DNA from: Acidobacteriota bacterium
GTDB lineage: Bacteria > Acidobacteriota > Terriglobia > Acidiferrales > UBA7541
DNA: 64,000 nt
Direction of reading: 5' to 3'
Assembly (NCBI GenBank): GCA_021324935.1
Contig: JAJPIE010000090.1
Location: forward strand, 1 to 64,000
Within the stretch, counting starts at the first letter, position 1. Every line of letters starts with the position of its first letter. This document shows, piece after piece, positions 17,551 to 25,735 of the stretch. Made by a program: the position numbers and the translations under genes. The notes under the pieces were generated by a model, which was given only the letters and a program-made list of their open reading frames with translations, was not told where the DNA came from and did no database searches.

Positions 17551-18195
17551 ATGCCAGAACGCGGGCGGTCCAAAATTGCCTATTTGGCGGAGGCGCTGGC
17601 ATTCGCGGCCTTCGTGGCCATGTACATCTGGAAGTGGCAGGCCGAGGCGCCTTGGACCTGGTCCGTCATGTTTGTGTGGCTGGTTTTGAGCGCGTTGCTG
17701 CGCCGTGACACGCCGAAGACGGCGGGATGGCGCGCGGATAATCTCTGGCCGGCAACGCGACGCGCGTTTCTCTTTTTTGTGCCGGCTTCCCTGGCCATCT
17801 GCGGCGCGGGATTGTTCCTGGGGATGCTGAAGCGGATGCCGGTGCATCTGGTGGACCCCCGAAAGTTCCTGGGCTATCTGGGATTCTGCGTGTTGCAACA
17901 GGTGGCACTGAATTCGTTTCTGACCAACCGGCTGCTGAGCTATTTCGAGCGGCCATGGCCGGCGTCGCTGCTGGCTGGCTGCATGTTTGCTGCGTTGCAC
18001 TGGCCGAATCCGGTGCTGGTACCGCTGACTTTCCTGGGCGGCACTGCCATGGCTTGGCTCTTCGCGCGGGAGCGGAACATTCTGCCACTGGCATTGTGCC
18101 AGGCCATTCTGGGCGCTTTGGTGTGGTGGGCGTTTCCCATGGCGTGGCACCATTCCATGCGCGTCGGGCCGGGCTACCGCGCCTTTCACCTATAA
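17551..18195 (+). CDS. CPBP-like intramembrane protein
   Basis: Multi-pass membrane protein of about 214 aa. The ATG at 17551 follows an AAAGAG ribosome site. The segment VLQQVALNSFLTNRLLSYF, followed by LAGCMFAALHWPNPVL and FLGGTAMAWLF, matches the layout of CPBP (CAAX protease/bacteriocin-processing, Rce1-like) proteins. The usual EE of motif 1 is QQ here, while the His of motif 2 (ALHWPNP) is kept. A carotenoid-related or non-proteolytic role is possible. Function cannot be assigned. Confidence 0.65.
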   Translation: MPERGRSKIAYLAEALAFAAFVAMYIWKWQAEAPWTWSVMFVWLVLSALLRRDTPKTAGWRADNLWPATRRAFLFFVPASLAICGAGLFLGMLKRMPVHLVDPRKFLGYLGFCVLQQVALNSFLTNRLLSYFERPWPASLLAGCMFAALHWPNPVLVPLTFLGGTAMAWLFARERNILPLALCQAILGALVWWAFPMAWHHSMRVGPGYRAFHL

Positions 18196-18277
18196 GAAAC
18201 TGCAGCGGAAGGTGCAGAAAACGCGGGAGTGGCCGGATTGGGAACGCGGACCAAACTGAAACTGAGTCACAAGTAAA

Positions 18278-18293
18278 AGTGATGAATGTCACA
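18278..18293. promoter_or_regulatory. CRP-like operator upstream of the Crp/Fnr gene
   Basis: AGTGA-N6-TCACA matches the CRP consensus TGTGA-N6-TCACA at 9 of 10 positions. It lies about 213 bases before the Crp/Fnr start in a 310-base spacer (18196-18505) that holds no gene. The regulator's recognition helix is CRP-like (RE..TR), so autoregulation is plausible. The rest of the spacer shows no clear promoter. Confidence 0.45.
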
Positions 18294-18505
18294 CAGAGCT
18301 GTGGCATATGACGCAGGATTCGCCGAATCGAAACATTAGAGATGGGGACACTCGGTTTCAGACGCGAATTAAGTTGTTCTATGTAAGCCACTTACAAATA
18401 TGCGGAGTATCTTATCGGTTTGCGCATAATTGGCACTCCGTGTGCCCTTCTCTTTCTCGTTCTCTCAATGACAGTTGAAGGGCAAGTCAGGAAAGGATAC
18501 CAGGC

Positions 18506-19291
18506 ATGCCAAGCGCAATGACCGCGGAAAGACCCCAGACGATGACCTTTCGGGGCCCCGCACCCGCAGTGCGGCGACCCTTTTCTACCCATGCAACGAT
18601 GGCGGATAACTGCGCCGCCTGCCGGATGGAAAATGAGGGCTTCTTCTGCCGCATGTCCGAGAAGGCTACACGGGAATGGGATCGCATCAAGCACGTGACC
18701 TCGTATCCCGAGGGGGCGATGCTGTGTATGGAGGGCGAGGTAGCGCGCGGAGTGCACGTCCTGTGCTCCGGGCGCGTGAAGCTGCTGACCACCAACAGCG
18801 AAGGCAAGACCTTCATCCTGAAGATCGCACAACCTGGGCAGGTGTTCGGCCTGAACTCCATCGTAACCGGGCGGCCGCATGAAGTCACCGTGGAAACCAT
18901 GCAGCCCTGCACGTTCGCCTACGTCAGCGAGGATGAATTCCTGCGGTTCATCAAGGAAAACGGGGAAGCGTGCCTGCGTGTGGTTCGGCAACTCGGGCAG
19001 GAGTGCCATTCGGCGTACGAAGTGATCCGCTCGCTGGGCCTGGCGAGTTCGGTTTCGGAAAAGCTGGCGAAGTTCCTGCTGGGCTGGTCGGCCGACGGCC
19101 AGGAAAAAGCGGGTGCGGTGCGCGTGAAGCTCGCGCTGACGCACGAAGAGCTGGCGCAACTGATCGGCTGCTCGCGGGAGAGCGTGACGCGCACGCTGAG
19201 CGATTTCAAACGCCAGAAGCTGGTGGAATTGAACGGCTCGACGCTGCTGGTGTGGAACAAGGCAGCGCTGGAAACTCTGGCCGCGGTGTAG
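18506..19291 (+). CDS. Crp/Fnr-family transcriptional regulator with possible Fe-S cysteines
   Basis: Contains a cyclic-nucleotide-binding-type sensor domain (about 60-175), a dimer helix and a C-terminal winged helix: LTHEELAQLIGCSRESVTRTL is the recognition region. An N-terminal C-x2-C-x8-C (CAACRMENEGFFC) and a later Cys in ETMQPCTFAYV, at the place of FNR Cys122, suggest a possible oxygen-labile [4Fe-4S] cluster. The recognition helix has R-E-x3-R, as in CRP, rather than the FNR E-x2-S-R. Length is 261 aa with an extended N-terminus. The ATG at 18506 has a GGAAAGGA site upstream. Ligand unproven. Confidence 0.85.
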   Translation: MPSAMTAERPQTMTFRGPAPAVRRPFSTHATMADNCAACRMENEGFFCRMSEKATREWDRIKHVTSYPEGAMLCMEGEVARGVHVLCSGRVKLLTTNSEGKTFILKIAQPGQVFGLNSIVTGRPHEVTVETMQPCTFAYVSEDEFLRFIKENGEACLRVVRQLGQECHSAYEVIRSLGLASSVSEKLAKFLLGWSADGQEKAGAVRVKLALTHEELAQLIGCSRESVTRTLSDFKRQKLVELNGSTLLVWNKAALETLAAV

Positions 19292-19445
19292 GCAAGGTTG
19301 CTGAATGTTTGACCGGTTTCATGCAAGAAGTCGCGAACGGCTCGGCTGGCTGGATGCAGCCGGCTACACGAGCATGCCGCGCTGGCGCCCGTGGCGCGAT
19401 TTCTGAGTGAAGTTTGCTTCTTGATCTAAAGCTGGTGACCCTCCA

Positions 19446-19481
19446 CCGGGGGCCGTCGCTCAGGCTCCCGGTTCTTTTTTT
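19446..19481 (+). terminator. Rho-independent terminator
   Basis: CCGGGGGCC (19446-19454) pairs with GGCTCCCGG (19463-19471), with one G-T pair and an 8-base loop, and is followed by TTCTTTTTTT. It lies 155 bases after the Crp/Fnr stop and probably ends that transcript. Confidence 0.75.
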
Positions 19482-19751
19482 GACAGGATTTTTTCTGGGG
19501 TGCCTCTTGCTGGACGCGCAGCGCAACACAATCCGCGAACGAACTGGAGGCGAAGGCCTCGTGAATTTCGACCGGACTCAAGAGTTCAAGGTTTAAAAGT
19601 TCGAGAATTTCCTCGGAAGGGGGCACGCCCAGAACTGGCGGTGCAATAGGCTAAAAAATTTCGTCGAGAGGCTGGCCTATAGAGGCGCCGGCCTGAAGGT
19701 CTCCCAGTACAAAAACCTCAGAAGAAGGCGGAACGGCGCACCCATAAGGGA
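19482..19751. other. Intergenic stretch without recognisable gene
   Basis: Bases after the terminator up to the convergent reductase gene. A short plus-strand frame (19414-19596) includes a hydrophobic run but overlaps the terminator hairpin and has no family pattern. Nothing else is visible. Confidence 0.4.
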
Positions 19752-20558
19752 TTAAGCGCCTGTTTGGAAGTAGACTTCATCCTGAAGGGCGTCTTTTTTC
19801 CAGCCGGCGCGCAGCAGAATGCCGCGGCCATTTTCCACCATGCCGGGATGCCCGCACAGATAGGCAGTGGTTTCTTCGGGCTTCAGTTTCCAGAGATCGA
19901 CATATTTGCGGATCAGGTCGTCCACGCGGCCCACTTCCCCGCCCCAGTCCGGATTATCCCAAGGGCGGCTGACGGTTGGAACGTACTTGAGCCACGGCGC
20001 CTCGGCGGCGATCTTCTCGAGTTCCTCCCGATACGCAAATTCGTGCGCGAGGCTGGCGCCCTGCAAGCAGCACAGCCGATGTTCGCCAGGCATCGGCGCG
20101 CCCCCATTTTTCCAATCCCGATAGATGGTCCGAACATAACTGACGTAGGGAGCGACGCCGGTGACCGTGGCGAGCAGGAGATGATTCTTGCGGCCGCTGC
20201 GCAAATCGAGCGTGAAGCGGCCCTTGGCAAACCGGCGGAGGAGCACCGGCGTTCCGGCGTGCATGGCGTGCAGCAGAGGCGAGAGCTTACCCTCAGGGAC
20301 GCGCTCGACAAAGAATTCCAGTTGCTGTTCGTAGGGAGAAGAGCAAAGGGAGTAGGCGCGTTCAAAGCGCTGGCCATCCAGCTCGACGCCCAGCGTGGCG
20401 TATTGTCCCGCGAGATAGGAAAACGGCGCGCCGGGATCCACCTTCAGGATGAACAGATCTTCCGAGATGTCGCGACGATACACAATTCGGGCGGGAAGAA
20501 ATTTTTCGGATATGGCAGCCAAAGAAGCCCCCAACACATACGATGCAGCCCGATGCAA
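19752..20558 (-). CDS. Ferredoxin-NADP+ reductase-like flavoprotein
   Basis: FAD- and NAD(P)-binding reductase, 268 aa. An N-terminal beta-barrel FAD domain shows the RxYS motif as ERAYSLCSSP. The NAD(P) domain begins at LLLATVTGVAPYVSYVR and ends with YLCGHPGMVENGRGIL, the usual CGxP motif. The protein ends VYFQTGA, close to the aromatic C-terminus of Fpr-type enzymes. The start is uncertain: the first 15 residues are unlike the family and the domain opens at FLPARIVYRRDISEDLF. No [2Fe-2S] cysteines are present, so it is a stand-alone reductase. Electron partner not in the window. Confidence 0.82.
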   Translation of the reverse strand: MHRAASYVLGASLAAISEKFLPARIVYRRDISEDLFILKVDPGAPFSYLAGQYATLGVELDGQRFERAYSLCSSPYEQQLEFFVERVPEGKLSPLLHAMHAGTPVLLRRFAKGRFTLDLRSGRKNHLLLATVTGVAPYVSYVRTIYRDWKNGGAPMPGEHRLCCLQGASLAHEFAYREELEKIAAEAPWLKYVPTVSRPWDNPDWGGEVGRVDDLIRKYVDLWKLKPEETTAYLCGHPGMVENGRGILLRAGWKKDALQDEVYFQTGA

Positions 20559-20635
20559 AACGATTCAGGCGGAGGGCCGTGGCGCTCCGCCTGTACGGAA
20601 CCTGCGTTTTTGCCTTTCAAGAATTCCGGCGCCCG

Positions 20636-21316
20636 CTATTGCGGCTGCTGGCGGCGCTGCATCTGCTGCATCATTTCCTGCATGTCGAATTGCTTGACCG
20701 GGCCGGTGATGCGGTCGGTGGCGTTGTCGACGACCTTGACGAGCACCTGCGTGCCGCCATTGCCGCTGACGGATTTCACCAGGCCAAACGGAGTGACTTT
20801 CTCGCTGGTCCAGGCGTCGGAGTTGTTCTTGTCGCTGTGCCAGTGTTCACAGGAGAAAGTGCCGGCGGGAACGGTGATCGTTTCGGTCCCGACGGAATGC
20901 CAGTCGTTGATTGTTTCCTGCATGCGCTGGCGGCTGGCAGCGCTCATCTGCATGGGCATTTCCATGGCCTGCTGCCCGGGTGGTTGCACGATCATGCGGT
21001 GAAACTGGAAATCATCAATGGTGATCAGCGATTTGCCGACGAACGTTTTGCCATCGTTCTCGGTGGAAACGAACTGCATCCAGTAAGCGTCCTTGCCGTT
21101 GGCCGTGTCTTTTCCCACGATGGAAATTTCCGTGGTGCGAGGCTTGGCTTCCTTGCCCGAGTCCTGGTAAACCGCGCCTTTGCCGATAACCGGATGAAAC
21201 GCCTTTGTGATGCTGGGGCGCTTGAAAAGATCCATGCCCATCTGGGCGTGCGCTGGAACCGATCCCGCCAGCGAAAACAAGGCAAGCAATGCGACCAGGA
21301 GGAAACCGCGCTTCAT
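20636..21316 (-). CDS. Secreted hypothetical protein with Met/Gln-rich tail
   Basis: Not recognised. The ATG at 21314-21316 follows AAGGAGAAC and begins a clear signal peptide (MKRGFLLVALLALFSLAG, cut near AHAQ). The mature part of about 200 aa is beta-rich and looks like an outer-envelope or DUF4412-like protein: GKDAYWMQFVSTE, VPAGTFSCEHW and TPFGLVKS recall domains that track salt-dependent mobility of secreted proteins. It ends in a Gln/Met-rich tail (MQEMMQQMQRRQQPQ). Cotranscription with the downstream reductase (77-base gap) is possible. Confidence 0.6.
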   Translation of the reverse strand: MKRGFLLVALLALFSLAGSVPAHAQMGMDLFKRPSITKAFHPVIGKGAVYQDSGKEAKPRTTEISIVGKDTANGKDAYWMQFVSTENDGKTFVGKSLITIDDFQFHRMIVQPPGQQAMEMPMQMSAASRQRMQETINDWHSVGTETITVPAGTFSCEHWHSDKNNSDAWTSEKVTPFGLVKSVSGNGGTQVLVKVVDNATDRITGPVKQFDMQEMMQQMQRRQQPQ

Positions 21317-21480
21317 GACGTTCTCCTTAGCGAACCGTGGGGGCCTGGCCCGAGGCAAGGGATTCGGGCGACTTCGTATCCTCGTTCATATCAAGTTCGA
21401 AGTGCGGACGCAATGGCGAGATTGTGGAGGCTTGTGAAAATCGCGCGGCAGAGGCCCTTGGCATGTTGCGTACCCAAAAT

Positions 21481-22599
21481 TTATTCGTACGCCAGGGCCT
21501 CGACGGGATCAACGCCGGAGGCGCGCAGCGCCGGCACCGCGGCTCCCAAAGCAGCACCCGCCAAGGCCAACCCGATGGAGCCGAAAACCCAGCCAGGGGT
21601 CAACAGAACGGAAAGGCCGGGATTGGCTTCCTTGAGGATGGCCTTGGCGAGAAACGTGATCCCGATGCCAAGAACGCTGCCGGCAATCGTAAGAAAGGCG
21701 GTTTCTCCAAGAAACATTTTGACGACGTCCAGGCGAGAGAAGCCCAGCGCCTTGAGGATGCCGATTTCGCGGGTGCGCTCCAGGATCATCGTGTGCATGT
21801 TCATGAGCACGACGAGGAAGCTGATGATAACGCCGAGCCCGACCATAGTCTTGATGAATGGCTTGAGCTCGGGCAAGTTCGACGAGTTCATCAGGGAAAC
21901 GTACTCGGCCATGGAGCGGACGCGGTTCTGTGGGTCGATCTTCAGAATTTCCGCCCTGGCCGCTTCGGTGTCACCTCTGCTACGCACGAAAACCATGGAA
22001 ATGTGGTTTTCCGCGCCGATCACGTCCTGGCCGGTTTTTAAAGGGATGAAATAGCGGGCGCCCTTGCCGTGGGCGACGATGCCGACAATCTTGAAGGGAT
22101 GATTGATGAGCGTGACGGTGTCGCCGACTTTCACGTGGCGCGTCTGCGCCATGATGTCGTCGGCGATGGCCTCATCGGGCCCTTCAAAGGGACGCCCCGC
22201 GCGAAAGATGAATCCCTGGCTGAGCGCGTTGAAGCGTTTGTAATCAATGCCGTAGATGATGATCAACGTCTTGGGATCGGAGACGACCAGAGTGGGAGCG
22301 GCTTCGTCGACGTCAGGCAGCTTGGCAATATCGTTGGCCAGCGATTCGGACATCACGGCGCTGGAGAAGGCAAAGAAAATCGAAGAGTTAGGCGGCTGCA
22401 CGAGGATGTCCGCGCCGACTCCTTCCACGCGCTTGCCCCATTCGGAGATGACCCCGCTGGTCATGCCAACGATCATCAAAACCAGAACAACCTGAATGGC
22501 GATTGCGACAACGCTCAGGGCGCAGCGCAGCGGCCGTGCGGCAAGATTGCCCCAAAACATGCGCAGAAGAGAAAATGGGCCTTCGTAGGATTCCTGCAT
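21481..22599 (-). CDS. MacB/FtsX-type ABC transporter permease
   Basis: Inner-membrane permease of the MacB/LolE/FtsX class, 372 aa. An N-terminal membrane segment (LRCALSVVAIAIQVVLVLMIVG) is followed by a large periplasmic domain (about 50-240) and three C-terminal segments. Conserved landmarks are TREIGILKALGFSRLDVVKMFLGE and the closing PALRASGVDPVEALAYE. No ATPase gene is adjacent, although such permeases need one; it may be elsewhere. The gene points away from the long upstream spacer. Substrate unknown. Confidence 0.88.
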   Translation of the reverse strand: MQESYEGPFSLLRMFWGNLAARPLRCALSVVAIAIQVVLVLMIVGMTSGVISEWGKRVEGVGADILVQPPNSSIFFAFSSAVMSESLANDIAKLPDVDEAAPTLVVSDPKTLIIIYGIDYKRFNALSQGFIFRAGRPFEGPDEAIADDIMAQTRHVKVGDTVTLINHPFKIVGIVAHGKGARYFIPLKTGQDVIGAENHISMVFVRSRGDTEAARAEILKIDPQNRVRSMAEYVSLMNSSNLPELKPFIKTMVGLGVIISFLVVLMNMHTMILERTREIGILKALGFSRLDVVKMFLGETAFLTIAGSVLGIGITFLAKAILKEANPGLSVLLTPGWVFGSIGLALAGAALGAAVPALRASGVDPVEALAYE

Positions 22600-23055
22600 A
22601 AGGATGAATGCAAATGTAGCATCGCGGAACGTGAGCAGTCAAAAAGGAAGCGAGCGTGTATTTAGCACAAACGATGCCGTAGTGAAGCTGAAAAAATTTA
22701 TTTCCCGTTAAGTTTTCAACACAATTGTTGAAAACTTTGTGGAAAGGACGGCTGCGGCGGCAACTAACTCCGCGCGATTCAACACGATGATACGGATTGC
22801 ACAATTTTAGTGCACTTGCCCCGAATGGAGATGCACGCGGCGGCAAAACTTTGCGCGAGGAGCAATGCCAATGAAGCTTCCCTGGGTAAAAACGCACGGA
22901 ACTGTCGCGGGAACGCGATCCCGTGGGGAAACTTTTGCAGAGAAAGTGAAAATCTTCCAAGCAAAGATTCCGAAACGATTCCGGCTCGCGAGGGCAGCTT
23001 TACCTTTTTGTTCTGGCAGGCAGGTGCGTCTCTTCGCCGGCGGGAAGCCTGAGAA
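22600..23055. other. Long intergenic region with an AT-rich inverted repeat
   Basis: A 456-base spacer upstream of the ABC permease. It contains the inverted repeat GTTTTCAACA-CAAT-TGTTGAAAAC (22712-22735), 10-base arms without a following T-run. It is AT-richer than its surroundings, so a promoter/operator role is plausible. Small plus-strand frames at 22810-23052 and 22865-23059 have no family pattern and were not accepted. Confidence 0.45.
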
Positions 23056-23454
23056 TTAGTACCATTTCGGCGGGCGATCCAGATGAATCTTCACGGGTTG
23101 CTTGAGATCGGAGATATCGAACCAGCGGCCAAAAGGTTTCCATCCGTCGGCGACAATCTGAATCAATACGCGTCCCGTGGGAGGATCGGGCACGTGCGCG
23201 ACGCCGTTCATATTGGTTTTGACGTTCTCCTCGGTCTTCTTGTCCTTCAGGAGATGCTGCTCCTCGGTTTTCACATAGACGCTGGCGTTTTCCACCGGCT
23301 TATTGTCCTCGCCGCCAGTGACTTCAATCGTCAGGCGACGGACAGACTCAGAACTCGTAACGGTTGGAGGATTTTTTTGAGCCAGGACATTGGGAGCTGC
23401 GGCAGCCAGCAGAACCGCCAGAGTGGACCAGGAGATGAATCGAGCAGTACGCAT
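23056..23454 (-). CDS. Secreted carboxypeptidase-regulatory-like (Ig fold) protein
   Basis: Small exported protein of 132 aa. Signal peptide MRTARFISWSTLAVLLAAAA with a cut near VLAQ. The rest reads as one beta-sandwich of the carboxypeptidase regulatory-like type: LTIEVTGGEDNKPVENASVYVK, then NMNGVAHVPDPPTGRVLIQIVADGW. Such domains often occur in cell-surface or TonB-linked proteins, but here it is alone. It is divergent from the transsulfuration gene; the 190-base spacer between them probably holds both promoters. Confidence 0.65.
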   Translation of the reverse strand: MRTARFISWSTLAVLLAAAAPNVLAQKNPPTVTSSESVRRLTIEVTGGEDNKPVENASVYVKTEEQHLLKDKKTEENVKTNMNGVAHVPDPPTGRVLIQIVADGWKPFGRWFDISDLKQPVKIHLDRPPKWY

Positions 23455-23646
23455 GTCCGCTGCAAAACAGTTTCGCTGGAATCTCCGTAAGGGTCAAGTC
23501 GCAGAAGGAGGCGCGAAGCGCGGGTAAGAGGAAGGGTAAGTTGTTGATTTGATTCGTGGCAAACCCGGCGCAGGAACATTTGACTCGTCCGGTGCGCTCT
23601 TGTAAGTATGGTGGGTTACGGAGAGCGGCAAATTCTAGGAGAAGAC

Positions 23647-24789
23647 ATGGGATTCGCAACGAACGCGATACACGTGGGCCAGGAGCCGGACCCTTCCACC
23701 GGGGCGGTGGTCGCGCCAATCTATCAAACCTCCACGTATGTGTATGAGGAATTGGGCAAAGCCAAGGGCGGATACGACTACGCGCGCACAAATCATCCGA
23801 ATCGCAAAGCGCTGGAGCGCACAGTTGCGAAACTCGAAGGCGGACACGCCGCGTATGTGTTTACGTCGGGGATGGCGGGAATTGACGCAGTCTTCCGGCT
23901 GCTGCGGCCAGGCGACCACGTGGTCTTGTCCGAAGCGGTGTATGGCGGCGTCTACCGGCTGAGCACGCAGTTGCTGGTGCACTTCGGGCTCGAGTTCAGC
24001 TTCGTGGACACCACTGATCCGGCCGTGGTGCTTGGGGCGATGCGGCCGAACACGAAGATGCTGTACATCGAAACGCCGACGAATCCGACGCTGCGCATCA
24101 CGGACATTGCGGCGATGGCCAAGCTGGCCAATGAGCGGCGCATCACTTTGGTGGTGGACAACACGTTCATGACGCCCTATCTGCAGCGGCCGATCGAACT
24201 GGGCGCGCACATCGTGGTGCACTCGATGACCAAATACATGAACGGCCACAGCGACGCCGTCGGCGGTTCCGTGATTCTGACCCGGCCGGAAGACGCGGAG
24301 AAGATTTATTTCACGCAAAAGTCGGCGGGCGCTGGTTTGTCGCCGATGGATTGTTTCCTGGTTTCGCGCGGGTTGAAGACGCTGGCGGTGCGCATGCTGC
24401 AGCACAACGCGAACGGATTGGCGGTGGCGCGGCACCTGGACGCGCATCCGAAGGTGAGAAAGGTCTATTACCCCGGTCTGGCTTCGCATCCGCAGCATGA
24501 GCTGGCGCGGCGGCAGCAGAAAGGCCCGGGTGCGATGATTGCCTTTGATCTGGGAGATGAAGGCGCGGCGCGGCGATTCCTGAATCAGGTAAAGATTTGT
24601 TCGCTGGCGGAAAGCCTCGGCGGCGTGGAATCGCTGATTTCGCTGCCGGCGCAGATGACCCATGCTTCCATGCCTAAGGAAGTGCGCGACCGCGTGGGCA
24701 TTACCGACAGCCTGGTGCGCCTCAGCGTCGGCATCGAAGACGTGGAAGACATCATCTCCGACCTCGATCAGGCGCTGCTCTACGTCTGA
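23647..24789 (+). CDS. Cystathionine gamma-synthase/lyase-type PLP enzyme
   Basis: Trans-sulfuration enzyme of the Cys/Met metabolism PLP family, cytoplasmic, 380 aa. The ATG at 23647 follows AGGAGAAG. Markers: TRxxNP-like YARTNHPNRKALE, the tyrosine in SEAVYGGVYRL, and the PLP lysine in HSMTKYMNGHSDAVGG. ESLGGVESL and PAQMTHAS near the C-terminus fit gamma-synthase/gamma-lyase and O-acetylhomoserine enzymes. Sequence alone does not settle synthase versus lyase. No SAM riboswitch was seen upstream. Confidence 0.9.
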   Translation: MGFATNAIHVGQEPDPSTGAVVAPIYQTSTYVYEELGKAKGGYDYARTNHPNRKALERTVAKLEGGHAAYVFTSGMAGIDAVFRLLRPGDHVVLSEAVYGGVYRLSTQLLVHFGLEFSFVDTTDPAVVLGAMRPNTKMLYIETPTNPTLRITDIAAMAKLANERRITLVVDNTFMTPYLQRPIELGAHIVVHSMTKYMNGHSDAVGGSVILTRPEDAEKIYFTQKSAGAGLSPMDCFLVSRGLKTLAVRMLQHNANGLAVARHLDAHPKVRKVYYPGLASHPQHELARRQQKGPGAMIAFDLGDEGAARRFLNQVKICSLAESLGGVESLISLPAQMTHASMPKEVRDRVGITDSLVRLSVGIEDVEDIISDLDQALLYV

Positions 24790-24872
24790 AGATTGCAACG
24801 ACGAAGCAAAGAATTAAAGAAAAGTGGATTAGGAAAGCTTCCTGGTAATGGACGCCTTCGAGAAGGTGTCCG

Positions 24873-25193
24873 CTACAAAGACGATGACAGCCAGCGCAGG
24901 TAGGCAGCGGACCCCCGGGAAATCGGCAGGGCGATGAATTCCGGAGTGTCGTAGGAGTGGAGGCGGAGGACTTCCCTTTCGAGGGCTTTGAGGCGGCGGG
25001 CGGTGGTTTTTATGATGAGGAGATATTCGCGGGTGGTTTCGACTTTTCCTTTCCAGCGATAAATGGATTCAATTGGAGCGGCGTGGATGTTCACGCAGGC
25101 GGCGAGGCGCCTTTCGACCACTCCGGCGCCAATTTTGCGTGCTTCGGCGAGCGAAGCGCAGGTGACGAGTACGAGGCGGAATTGAGTGGACAT
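24873..25193 (-). CDS. cutA: CutA-family divalent-cation tolerance protein
   Basis: Small trimeric cytoplasmic protein of 106 aa. It reads VLVTCASLAEARKIGAGVVERRLAACVN, then IESIYRWKGKVETTREYLLIIKT and LHSYDTPEFIALPI, all family hallmarks. The C-terminal part is slightly short. CutA is linked to copper tolerance, but its exact reaction is unsettled. It is convergent with the transsulfuration gene. Confidence 0.93.
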   Translation of the reverse strand: MSTQFRLVLVTCASLAEARKIGAGVVERRLAACVNIHAAPIESIYRWKGKVETTREYLLIIKTTARRLKALEREVLRLHSYDTPEFIALPISRGSAAYLRWLSSSL

Positions 25194-25396
25194 CGGGTGC
25201 TCGACGGCATTTTAGCGGATTTGAAGAAGAAGAACCTAACGTAGAGGCGCGGAAGGTGCCGGGATTCACGGAGAAGAGAAGGCAAATGCGAAGTCCGGCA
25301 GCTTGTTGACGGATGGGCACTTCGCGACAGAAAAGTTGTATCGGGACGCGACACCAATGAAGCAAAATTTGGGCGCAGGGTGAAATTGAACGTTCG

Positions 25397-25735
25397 ATGA
25401 TCGAGCTAAAGAAAACATTCACAGACAATCTGCTGCACTACGCGCCGCACCTGATGGCGGCGTTTGTGGCGCTGCTGCTGGTGCACGACGTTTTCGGCAC
25501 GCACGGCTTCCTGGCCATGCACCGGAAGCAGCAGGAGATCCGCAAGGTCCAGCAGGACCTGGAAAAGCTCAACAAGGAAAACGCCGAACTGCAACAAAAT
25601 GTGCAGGATCTGAAGAGCGATCCGGAGACCATTCGCAAGATCGCCCGCGAGGAATACGGGCTGGCGGGCCCGCACGAAGTGATAATCAAGTTGCCGGCGC
25701 CGAAACCGGCCGAGCCACCGGTTGGGAAACCTTGA
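25397..25735 (+). CDS. FtsB/DivIC-like septum formation initiator protein
   Basis: Bitopic membrane protein of 112 aa. One membrane segment (about residues 17-31, PHLMAAFVALLLVHDVF) is followed by a coiled coil (MHRKQQEIRKVQQDLEKLNK to DLKSD) and the family closing motif DPETIRKIAREEYGLAGPHEVI. This is the layout of FtsB/DivIC, which link FtsL and FtsQ at the division site. The C-terminus is Pro-rich. The last 50 bases overlap the 3' end of the convergent acyltransferase gene. Confidence 0.82.
   Translation: MIELKKTFTDNLLHYAPHLMAAFVALLLVHDVFGTHGFLAMHRKQQEIRKVQQDLEKLNKENAELQQNVQDLKSDPETIRKIAREEYGLAGPHEVIIKLPAPKPAEPPVGKP

Noticed and set aside
19414..19596. Plus-strand frame with hydrophobic run after the Crp/Fnr gene
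   Set aside because: Its start covers the terminator hairpin, so it is unlikely to be translated.
22712..22735. DnaA box cluster or replication origin
   Set aside because: TTTTCAACA is only loosely like TTATCCACA, only one inverted pair occurs and no dnaA/dnaN gene is near.
22810..23059. Short plus-strand frames in the long spacer before the ABC permease
   Set aside because: Basic, low-information sequence with no family likeness, and two overlapping frames are equally open. Probably chance in GC-rich DNA.
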